DNA of 64,000 nt from Xiamenia xianingshaonis (GTDB lineage: Bacteria; Actinomycetota; Coriobacteriia; Coriobacteriales; Eggerthellaceae): positions 558,001 to 622,000 of the forward strand of contig NZ_CP072829.1 of NCBI RefSeq assembly GCF_017945865.1, written 5' to 3'. The notes under the pieces are model-generated. The model was not told where the DNA came from and searched no databases. It saw only the letters and a program-made list of their open reading frames with translations. This document shows positions 49,401-56,489 of this stretch, in pieces (the first letter of the stretch is position 1; each line of letters begins with the position of its first letter). The position numbers were made by a program, and so were the translations under genes.

Positions 49401-51524
49401 CACGCCGCCGGTGATCGGCGCATCGGCGAAATCGAGCCTGAGGGCGGCGCTCGCGCTGCCGAACTGCGCCGTTGCCTTCGTGCCTGCCGCCTGCGCGCCG
49501 TTGGCCGCCACCTTGACGAGCTTCTTGCCCGTGGCGCGGACGTAGCCGGTCGGCGCCTTCGTCTCTTCGACGACATAGCAGCCGATCGGCCAGTACGGCT
49601 TCGTTCCGTGCAGGTACAGCGGGCTGCCGGACACCGGCTTGCTCGCGTCGACGCGCCCGCCGGCGTCGGTGGCGAAGACCCATGACGCGGCCAGGTGCCT
49701 GCTTTCAACCTGTGTGATCGTCGCTGCGTCGAATCCTGCGAACAGCGCGGGGCTGACGTCGTAGTAGGAGATGCGGAATTCTCCGCCCTCGAGCGTCGCG
49801 TCGCCGGCGGCCTGCGGCTTGCCGGTCGGTTGGTCGATCTTTTGCAGCACGGCTTGCGGTTCGAAGTACTGCACCTGGTCGGAGAACGTCGCGGCGTTGT
49901 CGCGGTCGGCCCGCGCGTCGATGCGCTTTGCCTCGGAGCTCGCGTTGAAGCCGGGCGGCGCTTTGATCTCCTTGACCCAGTAGGTGCCTGCGGGCAGCCA
50001 CTTGCTTTCGGCGATGGCCCGCTCGCGGTAGTCGTAGACCTGGTCGGCGGGCCGATAGGCCCCGCGCGGGTCTTTCGTGACCATCTCGTCGACCTTGTTC
50101 GTGCAGCCCGCGTCCGTGTAGACGCCGAAGGCAGCGCCTCCGAGCGCATAGGCGCCGTTGCCGTTCGTCCATGCTTCGGCCGAGGTTTTCCATACCTTCA
50201 CGTAGGTTTCGGGCTCGTTGAAAAACGACAGGTAGCCCGAACGGCTTTCGTCGTCGCGGACGGTGATCGACTTGATGCCGGTCGACAGGGAATACCCCCT
50301 GGGCGCTTGGATTTCTTTGACGTAGTAGGTTCCGGGATCGAGCCAGGCGGTTTCGGCCAGCGACCAGGCCTGCGGGTCTTCGTGGCGGCTCGGCTCGTGC
50401 GAGGCGTTCGTGAAGTCGCTCGTCGTCGTGAGCGTCTGCACGAGGTCTGTGCAGGCTGCGTCGGAATAGACGCCGAACTTCGCTTTGGCCAGGCTGTAGT
50501 GGGCGTCGACGGTGACCGCCTTGTCCCGCGTCGACCCTTTCCACACCTCGAACCAGCCGCGCGGCTCGTGGAGGCGCCAGGTGGCGTAGACCTTCTGCTT
50601 GCCGATGGAGGCCTGGTCCCAGTCGCCGTAGGCGCCGCCGTTGTTGACCAGCAGAAAGAACGTCGCGGTGTAGTACTGCCCGTCGTCGCTCCAGTACGAC
50701 TCGTTTTCCAGCAGGCAGAGCCGGGCGGGGCGCGGGTTGGCATAGTCGCGCACCGTGTAGTTGTTGCCTTGACAGCAGTGCGTCCTGCCCGTCGAGGCGA
50801 GGCCTGTGTAGATAAGGCCTCGGGAGTTCGTCTCGCTCGTCAGTTCGTAGCGATAGTCCGAAATGCCCCAGCCGGGGAAGTTGCCGCCGGTGCTCGGGTC
50901 GTTCACGAACATATAGTAGGCGTCGGTGAGGTTGGGCGGATAGGAGAACGGCGGGCTTCCGGAAAGTTCGGCGGTGAGGGTCACCCGCAGCGTCAGGCCC
51001 GCCAGCTTGTAGGACTGGGTGTTGGGGTCCCACGTGAAGTCGCCGTTTTCGAAGGGGTTGCCGATGTTGTAGCTGAGCGCATAGACCGACGGGCTGCTGT
51101 ACGCCCGGGGGCTTCGCAGGGCGACGGCCAGGTTTTCCTTGAAAGGGTTTTCCATGCCTTCGAGGGGATCTGCGGGGTCGTCGGGGCAGGTGTGCTGGGA
51201 AAACGCCGGCGCGCTTGCCCGCATCGGATCGATGCCGCCCTCGGCCCATGCCGGCGCGTTGCCGAACGGGTTGAAGGGCAGCACCGACGCGTCGTCGGTC
51301 CTCAAGTACTCGGCCCACAGCTCGTCCAAGTCGGCGGGCGCCTCGGCTGCGTCGTCGGCACGAGCGTCGGCGGTCTGCGCGGCGTCGGCGGCCGGCTCTG
51401 CCGCGGGCGCATCTGCGAACGCCGCCGCTACGACCGGCTCTGCGAAAAGCGTCGCCGCTGCAAGTGCTGTCGCCGCGAGCGCTGCCGCGATCGCGCTTGC
51501 AAGCCTGCGCGTGGTCTTTCTCAT
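43458..51524 (-). CDS. Giant sortase-anchored surface protein with SpaA/Cna-B and VaFE (T-Q ester) repeats
   Basis: The 2,688-residue secreted protein starts MRKTTRRLASAI with an Ala-rich signal peptide (to about 37) and has AGGAGAC upstream. The first 320 residues are a head domain with THCCQG and many aromatics. About ten SpaA/Cna-B-like domains follow (about 320-1600), several as near repeats with RGGV..KRDFDTR and ITNRSA..VVV motifs. Eight VaFE repeats of about 122 residues come next (about 1605-2620), each with DTVSY..LVPG.EY, TG.P and VAFE, ending AH.D..D..QTV. The Lys/Asn pairs and Thr/Gln pairs expected to form isopeptide and ester bonds can be seen. The tail is TPYDKTG (2649-2655), a hydrophobic helix, then RDGIRRLGDRTR. 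It is a likely adhesin or pilus-like stalk. Confidence 0.92.
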   Translation of the reverse strand: MRKTTRRLASAIAAALAATALAAATLFAEPVVAAAFADAPAAEPAADAAQTADARADDAAEAPADLDELWAEYLRTDDASVLPFNPFGNAPAWAEGGIDPMRASAPAFSQHTCPDDPADPLEGMENPFKENLAVALRSPRAYSSPSVYALSYNIGNPFENGDFTWDPNTQSYKLAGLTLRVTLTAELSGSPPFSYPPNLTDAYYMFVNDPSTGGNFPGWGISDYRYELTSETNSRGLIYTGLASTGRTHCCQGNNYTVRDYANPRPARLCLLENESYWSDDGQYYTATFFLLVNNGGAYGDWDQASIGKQKVYATWRLHEPRGWFEVWKGSTRDKAVTVDAHYSLAKAKFGVYSDAACTDLVQTLTTTSDFTNASHEPSRHEDPQAWSLAETAWLDPGTYYVKEIQAPRGYSLSTGIKSITVRDDESRSGYLSFFNEPETYVKVWKTSAEAWTNGNGAYALGGAAFGVYTDAGCTNKVDEMVTKDPRGAYRPADQVYDYRERAIAESKWLPAGTYWVKEIKAPPGFNASSEAKRIDARADRDNAATFSDQVQYFEPQAVLQKIDQPTGKPQAAGDATLEGGEFRISYYDVSPALFAGFDAATITQVESRHLAASWVFATDAGGRVDASKPVSGSPLYLHGTKPYWPIGCYVVEETKAPTGYVRATGKKLVKVAANGAQAAGTKATAQFGSASAALRLDFADAPITGGVSVLKVDAETGRPVPQGQASLAGIKFEIKNVSKHPVTVEGTEYPVDAVVKTIATNASGVAATPANCLPYGTYEISESATNDTYRPTDATTRTVSIRIQGEVVNACAPNVAAAAAAAAETEAASAAPTSEGGKAESAPRAGGTGPFKDEVVRGGVALEKRDFDTRRSEPQGNAVLEGTVFTITNRSAQSVVVEGVEYAPGQIVATMTTDEAGAAATAENLLPCGAYEIREVEAPTGYRLTDGAPRSFAIAEDLTVVEPFAGDDAFFNKVERGGVKVCKADAQTKRREPQGDASLAGIEFTITNKSAHSVVVDGTEFAVDEDVKTIETDASGTATTGGESLPIGTYEIRESATNGSYRLTDGKALTFSITADGQVAAPCEAGGDYRNQVVRGGAAVQKRDFDTRQNAPQGDATLAGTVFRITNRSARSVVVDGIEYAPGRVVATIATDEDGNASTGTQTLPFGTYDIQEIAASTGYHLTDGAARTFTIREDKRIVTPFSGSSSFFNKVWRGGVELWKVDVESDDNLPQGDAWLSGIVFDIKNVSAAPVFVEGRLYQPGDVVKRITTNKDGYAKTAADCLPFGTYEVYESATNDTYNLTDTSVRTVEVRQDGVVYQPFHKDGTVDGERYKNMVVRGDVLVHKRDNESYLLTPLGGAKLEKTAFEITNRSENRVIVDGVPYEPGEVCATIYAGADGIAKTEGKALPYGTYDIAEVAPGEGYLMLDGAQRRFRIRTEGEVDATWSDETYDQAASDNTKSWRNQVMRGDLQLVKVGAPDMKRLAGVPFALISQTTGERHILVTDANGEASTHAEWAAHSFETNANDDTETGYRSHRGTWFGLTSEGWTVPVIDDAGALPYDWYTLEELPCEATVGYDLITVKNIHIYRDKHYINLGTLEDAENGDGTPEIGTQAADAADGNKVMHADTTGGIIDTVSHTSLVPGREYALVGTLMKKGDDGTAVPVFDGEEASKGTSSARFTPASKNGLVNMAFSFDSTVIAKAQTTVFEELYLASDVDAEGNPKPGAKPLAEHKDIEDGAQTVRVDAPRIGTKATDAADGDKKIAADAQAEVLDTVSYRNLVPGKTYAVAGTLMCKSTGEPVRDESGLAVMAKTEFVAEDESGEVDLLFAFNAGKLAGEEVVAFETLSQDGIDLATHADINDKSQTVVVTGVAIETTARDGADEDKLVAAGPAAIVVDTVSYKGLVPDKEYRLEATLAVKSSGRPVEGADGKAVCASKDFTPDESKGSVDVEIPFDATDLASDSVVVFETLSRDGVEVAAHADLDNENQTVAVANAEVGTSATDAADGDKAVSAGPGASIVDRVSYAGLVPGAEYVVRGQVMVASTGKPLLDAEGSPVAAGRAFTPQLPNGEIELSFDFDATDVAGERLVVFETMLQDGAEVAAHADLDDAGQTVEVEKPSVATTAIDALDGDKAVSPGANALITDTVAYAGLVPGAQYELAGTLMLKATGEPLVNDEGNPVRATKTFKPVFPEGEMQLDLAFDATDLGGQEVVAFESLAKDGVEVAAHADLDDAGQTVEVAALEIQTTAADGADGDKLVTADPEAVVVDTVAYDGLVPDKEYTVSGLLVHKATGEPLIGADGKPVSATKTFRPHVPSGTERLEFRFDASMLGGASLVAFEKLLLTEKVIAKHEDLDDEAQTVTVASPRIATSAKDAADNDKQTAADSKARIIDTLSYEGLVPGKEYTASGLLMDKATGKPYADAAGNAVTAEVAFIPAKATGSVEVAFEFDCSGQNDRQIVVFEKLLREGAVITVHEDLDDQAQTVTVMAPAIFTNAKDASDSDQFLARSEWVRIVDEVSYENVVPGREYVLAGTLVDKETGHPVISNGIEVTARKSFVPNQPSGTVDMEMALSTAGLDGHDLVAFEALSLDGRIVAAHADVNDEAQTVSVQDVLGETGVPESGRPDKGPDVPASPGAGAPEPAQATPYDKTGAAALATAMLTMLLATSAALACRDGIRRLGDRTR

Positions 51525-51987
51525 GTCCGTCTCCTGTCTTTGCGCCGCCTCGCCCGCCGTGCCGCCTTTTTGCGTCGGTGGCGCGTCGGTGGCCGCATCG
51601 TGGGCTGCGGCCAGTCTAGCGCGGGGACCTTTCACGGATTTCACCCAGACCTTGCAAAACGTGCCATCGAATCTCATGCGCTTCGACATGGTTTCTTGCC
51701 GAAATCTCATCGCGCTGCCGCCAAAGCGTGCCAAAACCTCTCGTCGGTCTTGCCGAAGCGACGCCAAAACCTTGCCGGTTTCGACGTTGCTTCTTGCCAG
51801 GCCCGCGCCGCGGCCTCGTGCAAAATCCGAGCGTGTAACCTATCTTTAACAGGGGCGTTTCGTGCAGCGGCTCGCGAGCGGCCCCCGTTTCGGCTACCAT
51901 GGCACGATGTCTGCAACAAACGCGGCTTCGACCAGGGATGTTGCGGGCGTGCAAACAAAGACGGACCCTGGGGAGAAAGGTGCGCGC
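51525..51987. promoter_or_regulatory. Divergent region between the surface-protein gene and glmS, with degenerate direct repeats
   Basis: No gene is seen in 463 bp. The minus-strand frame of the surface protein stays open here, but without a signal or ribosome-site logic. TTCGACATGGTTTCTTGCC (51682-51700) recurs as TTCGACGTTGCTTCTTGCC (51780-51798), 16 of 19 identical. GCCAAAACCT occurs at 51730-51739 and 51763-51772. A glmS ribozyme core was looked for and not recognised. Confidence 0.45.
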
Positions 51988-53814
51988 ATGTGCGGGATCG
52001 TGGGCTATACCGGAAGCAAGCCGGTGAAGGACATTTTGGTCGGCGGCTTGTCCCGACTCGAATATCGCGGCTATGATTCTGCCGGCGTGGCCATCGAGCA
52101 GGACGGCGAGCTTGCGGTCGTGCATCGCAAGGGCAAGGTTTCCAGCCTCTCGCACACGCTCGAGCATTTCGACTTCACGGGCACGTGCGGCATCGGGCAT
52201 ACGCGCTGGGCGACCCACGGCCGTCCGAGCGAGGCGAACGCCCATCCTCACACGTCCTGCGACGGGCGCGTGGCCGTCGTGCACAACGGCATCATCGAGA
52301 ACTTCGCCGAGCTGCGCGAAGAGCTTGTTGCCGAAGGCCATGCGTTTTCGAGCGAGACCGACACCGAAGTGGTGGCGCACCTGGTCGAGCGGGCCTTGGC
52401 GGGTGGAAAAGGCCTGTTGGAAGCCGTGCACGAGGCGACCGACTACCTCGTGGGGGCCTATGCGCTCGCGGTCGTCAGTTTCGACGAGCCCGGTGTCATC
52501 GTGGCCGCGCGCAAGGACTCGCCGCTGGTGGTGGGGCTTGCGCAAGACGGCTTCTACGTGGCGAGCGACATCATCGCGATGATTGAGGCCACGCGCGACG
52601 TGGTGGTTCTCGGCGACGGGGAATTCGCCCGCCTCACTCCGACGAATGTGGAATTCTTCACGGCCGCCGGCTCCTTCGAGCCGACGGTGACCCGCGTGGA
52701 CTGGGATTTGGACGTGGCCGAAAAAGGCGGCTATCCCGACTTCATGCTGAAAGAAATCCACGAGCAGCCGCGCGTCATCCGCGACACGCTGGCCGGGCGC
52801 CTGGTGGGCGGGGCGCTTTCCATCGACGAGTTGGACCTGACCGTCGAAGAGCTCAACCTGATCGACCGGGTGTACGTCATCGCCTGCGGCACGTCGTACC
52901 ACGCCGGCCTCATCGCGAAGAACCTCATCGAAGGATGGGCCCGCATTCCTTGCGAAGTGGAGGTGGCGAGCGAATTCCGCTACCGCAACCCCATCATCAC
53001 GCCGACGACACTCGTGGTGGCGGTGTCGCAATCGGGCGAAACGGCCGACACGCTGGCCGCCATCCGCGACGCGCGGGTGAAAGGGGCGCGGGTTTTCGGC
53101 ATCACGAACGTGCTCGGCAGCCCGGTGGCCCGCGAGTCCGACGGCGTCATCTACACGAAGGCGAACAAGGAAATCGCCGTGGCCTCCACGAAGTCCTTCT
53201 TGGGCCAGGTGGTGTCGCTCACGTTGCTGGCGCTGCTGTTGGCCCAGGTCAAGGGCAAACTAAAAACGAACCAAGTACGGTTTTTGTTCCGCGAGCTGGC
53301 CGACACGGCCGAGCAGGTCGAGCGTATTCTGTCCGACACGTCGGCCATCAAGGAGGCGGCGCGGGCCTGCGTCGACGCGAAAAGCGCTCTGTTCGTCGGA
53401 CGCGGCATGGGGTCGGCCATCGCCTGCGAAGGGGCGCTCAAGCTCAAGGAGATCAGCTACCTGCATGCCGAAGCGTATCCGGCCGGCGAGATGAAGCACG
53501 GTCCCATCGCGCTGATCGACGAAGGGTTTCCTGTCATCGCGGTCGCGACGAAAAGCCCGGTGTACGACAAGGTCATCTCGAACTTGCAGGAAAGCCGCGC
53601 GCGCGGGGCGACCGTCGTGGCCGTGGCGACTGAAGGCGACGAAGAGATTCGCAAGTACGCCGACCATGTCATCTACATCCCGAAGGTGCGCGACGCGTTC
53701 TCGGCCATCACGGCGAGCGTGCCGTTGCAGCTGTTCGCCCGTGCCATCGCCGTCGAACGCGGCTGCGACGTTGACCAGCCGCGCAACCTGGCAAAATCGG
53801 TCACGGTGGAATAG
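51988..53814 (+). CDS. glmS: Glutamine-fructose-6-phosphate aminotransferase (isomerizing)
   Basis: The 608-residue GlmS makes glucosamine-6-phosphate for peptidoglycan. The start is fixed at MCGIVGY because the Cys after Met must be the N-terminal nucleophile of the Ntn glutaminase domain. The frame extends 42 codons upstream but would bury it. GHTRWATHGRPSEANAHPH is in the glutaminase half. Two SIS isomerase domains follow (CGTSYHAG, VSQSGETADTLAA), and the end is AKSVTVE, as in the family. GAGAAAGG precedes the ATG. Confidence 0.96.
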   Translation: MCGIVGYTGSKPVKDILVGGLSRLEYRGYDSAGVAIEQDGELAVVHRKGKVSSLSHTLEHFDFTGTCGIGHTRWATHGRPSEANAHPHTSCDGRVAVVHNGIIENFAELREELVAEGHAFSSETDTEVVAHLVERALAGGKGLLEAVHEATDYLVGAYALAVVSFDEPGVIVAARKDSPLVVGLAQDGFYVASDIIAMIEATRDVVVLGDGEFARLTPTNVEFFTAAGSFEPTVTRVDWDLDVAEKGGYPDFMLKEIHEQPRVIRDTLAGRLVGGALSIDELDLTVEELNLIDRVYVIACGTSYHAGLIAKNLIEGWARIPCEVEVASEFRYRNPIITPTTLVVAVSQSGETADTLAAIRDARVKGARVFGITNVLGSPVARESDGVIYTKANKEIAVASTKSFLGQVVSLTLLALLLAQVKGKLKTNQVRFLFRELADTAEQVERILSDTSAIKEAARACVDAKSALFVGRGMGSAIACEGALKLKEISYLHAEAYPAGEMKHGPIALIDEGFPVIAVATKSPVYDKVISNLQESRARGATVVAVATEGDEEIRKYADHVIYIPKVRDAFSAITASVPLQLFARAIAVERGCDVDQPRNLAKSVTVE

Positions 53815-53822
53815 GGGGCGCA

Positions 53823-54425
53823 ATGGGCGAGAAGGCGATGGAGACGGAAGGGCGTTTGGGCGCGAAGGCGGCTGGTGAGACCGGGCACATCGATGATGAG
53901 ACGACGGCCGACGCAGCCGTGCAGGACGGTATGTCCGATGCGCTTGCGTCGGTGGAAGGCCTGGTGGGCGTCGGCGTTGACATCGTCGACATCGACCGGA
54001 TGCGCGCCATCCTCAAGCGCTCCCCGATGTTTTCCCGCAAGGTGTTTTCCTGCGAAGAGTGCTGCTACTGCGACGAGCGCTCCGATCCGGCCGTCCACTA
54101 CGCCTGCCGGTTCGCTGCGAAAGAGGCGGTCATGAAGGCGCTTGGCACGGGGCTGTTCCAGGGCGTGGGCGTGCGCGACGTCGAAGTGGTGCGCAACGCG
54201 AAGGGGCGCCCGTCGGTGAGGCTTTCAGGCGGCGCGGCGCGGATCGCGCGGGACCAGGGCGTTCGCGAGCTGCCGCTGTCGCTTTCCTACACCCACACCG
54301 AAGCCGTGGCCTTCGCACTCGCCATCACCGACGATTCAGTCCGCGCGAAAGAAGAGCGCACCGACCAAAAGGCCGAGCTGGCCAAACGCTTCAAAGAAGT
54401 GCGCGGCATGCTCGACGCCATCTAA
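53823..54425 (+). CDS. acpS: Holo-[acyl-carrier-protein] synthase (4'-phosphopantetheinyl transferase)
   Basis: The 200-residue protein has the AcpS motifs GVGVDIVDIDRMRAIL (magnesium-binding Asp) and CRFAAKEAVMKALGTG, then SLSYTHTEAVAFALA. AcpS is normally about 120-130 residues. Here about 45 acidic residues precede it and 35 charged residues follow. An internal ATG at 53931 (MSDALASVEGLVGVG) could be the true start. It transfers phosphopantetheine from CoA to acyl carrier protein. It starts 8 bp after glmS and is likely co-transcribed with glmS and nnrD. Confidence 0.9.
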   Translation: MGEKAMETEGRLGAKAAGETGHIDDETTADAAVQDGMSDALASVEGLVGVGVDIVDIDRMRAILKRSPMFSRKVFSCEECCYCDERSDPAVHYACRFAAKEAVMKALGTGLFQGVGVRDVEVVRNAKGRPSVRLSGGAARIARDQGVRELPLSLSYTHTEAVAFALAITDDSVRAKEERTDQKAELAKRFKEVRGMLDAI

Positions 54426-54444
54426 TTATATAAAGGAGCACGCC

Positions 54445-55320
54445 ATGGAGACCATTTCGTACAGCATGGCCCGCCTTGCCGCGCTGGTGCCGTATCCGCC
54501 CCGCGACGCGAACAAGTACACGCGGGGACGGCTCGTGTGCGCCGTGGGGTGCGACCGCTATCCGGGGGCCGCGGTGCTGGGATCGCGCGGCGCAGAGGTC
54601 ATGGGGGCGGGATACACCCAGGTGATCACGGACGCGTCGGTCGCCGATCACGTGCGTGCGGCGAACCCGTCCGTCGTCGTGTCCGTTTGGCCCGACGTCG
54701 ACCCGGCCCAGCTGCCGCCGGCGCGGGAGGGGCATCCGTGCGCCTACGTCGTCGGCAGCGGCTACGACGCCGGCGATTCCATGACGAAGATCCGCACGCG
54801 GCTCGTTTTGGAAAACGCGCAGGCTCCGGTGCTGCTCGACGCCGGCTCGCTCGACGCGGCGACCTCTCAGAAGCTGCGCGACATTCTCGAGCGCCGCGCA
54901 CACGACGGGTTTGCGAACGTTTTCACGCCGCACGGGGGAGAGGCGGCCCGCATGGCGCGGCCGCTCGGCATCGAGACCGACGACGCCCCTGAGCTGGCGC
55001 GTCAGCTTGCGCGCGCCTACTGCGGCACCGTCATGCTCAAGGGGCCGGTCACCTATGTCTGCGACGGCGAGACGGTCGTGCGCATGGACGAGGGCACCGC
55101 CGCGCTCGCGAAGGCCGGCACGGGGGACGTGCTTGCCGGCATGACGGGGGCGCTGCTCGCCCAGGGACTCTCGCCGCTCGACGCCTGCGTGCTCGGGGCG
55201 ACGCTGCACGCGTTTGCCGGCCAAGAAGCGGCGAAGCGCCTGACGGACATCTGCGTGCGGGCCGAAGACGTGATCGCGTCCATCCCGCAGGCGCTCATGA
55301 GGCTCGCGCAGGCGGGCTAG
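54445..55320 (+). CDS. nnrD: ADP-dependent NAD(P)H-hydrate dehydratase
   Basis: The 291-residue ribokinase-like enzyme repairs hydrated NAD(P)H. Visible motifs are GRLVCAVGCDRYPGAAVL, NVFTPHGGEAARM, VMLKGPVTYVCDGE and AKAGTGDVLAGMTGALLAQG near the end. Many bacteria fuse it to the NnrE epimerase. Here only the dehydratase part is present, so the epimerase must be elsewhere or absent. It follows acpS by 19 bp, the common acpS-nnr order. Start ATG has AAAGGAG upstream. Confidence 0.92.
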   Translation: METISYSMARLAALVPYPPRDANKYTRGRLVCAVGCDRYPGAAVLGSRGAEVMGAGYTQVITDASVADHVRAANPSVVVSVWPDVDPAQLPPAREGHPCAYVVGSGYDAGDSMTKIRTRLVLENAQAPVLLDAGSLDAATSQKLRDILERRAHDGFANVFTPHGGEAARMARPLGIETDDAPELARQLARAYCGTVMLKGPVTYVCDGETVVRMDEGTAALAKAGTGDVLAGMTGALLAQGLSPLDACVLGATLHAFAGQEAAKRLTDICVRAEDVIASIPQALMRLAQAG

Positions 55321-55325
55321 GCGCC

Positions 55326-56243
55326 TCAGTCTCCGTAGAGCGCCCCCAGCACGTCTTCGAACACCTGGGCGGGCGTCCAGGCGCCGGCATCCGACGGCAT
55401 GCCCACGCCGATGTCGTAGCGCGCCGCGTCGGAAAGCCGCACGCGCAACAGCTCGCCGGTCATGGGCTCGGTGGCGTCGAGCAGGTTCGTGGGGCAGAAC
55501 ACGCAGCCGACCGCGCTGGCGCACAATTCGAGCAGCGTCATCATGTTGTTCGACTCTACCAGGCCTTTTGCTTTTATTTGGGCGTGGCGCAGCTCGATGC
55601 GGGCGATGCGCCCCGAAATGTCGTCGATGCTCTCCAGCAGAAACGGCAGGTCGCGCAAGCCTTTCAGTCCCCGCGCAAGCGCCAGGCTGCACGCCGTGTC
55701 CGACGGCAGGTCCCACGTCTGCGCGAGCAGCTTGGGATGCACCGCGCACACCACCTCTTCGCGGAAGATGCGCCGCACCGTCACGCCGGGGTGCGCGCTG
55801 TCGAACAGGGCCACGGCCAGATCCACTTCGCCGCGCTCGGTCATGCGCACCAGCTCTTCGTTCGTGCCTTCGAGCAGCCGTACGGACACGCCGGGAAGGC
55901 TGCGGTGGAACTGCGTCATGACGTGCGGCATGAGCACCTGCCCACGCATGTTGGAAATGCCTACCTTCAGCACGCCCGACCCGCCGCCGGCCACGTCTCC
56001 CAGCTGGCGCAGCATCGCCGTGCGCTCGCTGTCGGCCTTGCGGGCGTACTCCAGAAACACCTCGCCCGCGCGGGTGAGCGCCAGCGGCGTCGTGCGCACC
56101 ACGAGCCGGCACCCCAGCCCGCGCTCAAGCGCCGCAAGTCTTGAGCTGAGCGTTTGCTGGGAAATCTGCAGCTCTTCGGACGCGCGGGTGAACGACCCGC
56201 TCTCCGTCAGCTGGACGAGCCATTTCCACGATTCCAGCGCCAT
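55326..56243 (-). CDS. LysR-family transcriptional regulator
   Basis: The 305-residue protein has the N-terminal winged HTH (WLVQLTESGSFTRASEELQISQQTLSSRLAALERGLGCRLVVRTT, about 8-54), then a type 2 periplasmic-binding-like effector domain. It is divergent from the TAXI-TRAP genes. Regulators so placed usually control the neighbour in response to its substrate, so it is probably the TRAP regulator. The start at 56243 keeps the HTH at the expected position. Confidence 0.9.
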   Translation of the reverse strand: MALESWKWLVQLTESGSFTRASEELQISQQTLSSRLAALERGLGCRLVVRTTPLALTRAGEVFLEYARKADSERTAMLRQLGDVAGGGSGVLKVGISNMRGQVLMPHVMTQFHRSLPGVSVRLLEGTNEELVRMTERGEVDLAVALFDSAHPGVTVRRIFREEVVCAVHPKLLAQTWDLPSDTACSLALARGLKGLRDLPFLLESIDDISGRIARIELRHAQIKAKGLVESNNMMTLLELCASAVGCVFCPTNLLDATEPMTGELLRVRLSDAARYDIGVGMPSDAGAWTPAQVFEDVLGALYGD

Positions 56244-56334
56244 GCTGCTCCCTCCCGCGTCGTTGCGCGTCTCGCTTTGATTTGATGCGGCTCCGATGTG
56301 CTTTGTGACCGACGAAGATTGTAGACCTACCGAA

Positions 56335-56387
56335 AATATTTGTCGATTGCCGAATTATAGGAATCTCCTTCCGATTGTGCAAATATT
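56335..56387. promoter_or_regulatory. Divergent control region of LysR and TRAP genes
   Basis: AATATTTG (56335-56342) and CAAATATT (56380-56387) form an inverted repeat with a 37-nt spacer. CGATTG occurs at 56344-56349 and again at 56372-56377. On the minus strand, TTGCAC (56382-56377), 17 bp and TATAAT (56359-56354) form a good promoter for the LysR gene inside the repeat. TATAGG (56392-56397) may be the plus-strand -10. Confidence 0.6.
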
Positions 56388-56489
56388 ATGCTATAGGAAC
56401 GTGCGCCTGCCAGGAGGATGCAGGCCTCCCTCTCGGAGCTTTGGCATGTACGGACGGGCCAAGACCGGCCCTGAAAGGAAGGGGACTTC

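Noticed and set aside
51862-51987. Earlier start codons for glmS
   Set aside because: The mature enzyme needs Cys directly after the initiator Met, so the start must be at 51,988.
51525-51987. Possible glmS ribozyme/riboswitch
   Set aside because: I could not find its conserved core; only degenerate repeats are seen.
49695-52076. 793-codon plus-strand frame opposite the surface-protein gene
   Set aside because: The surface-protein strand has clear domains, signal peptide and ribosome site; this frame is its complement, rich in Arg/Val/Gly without motifs.
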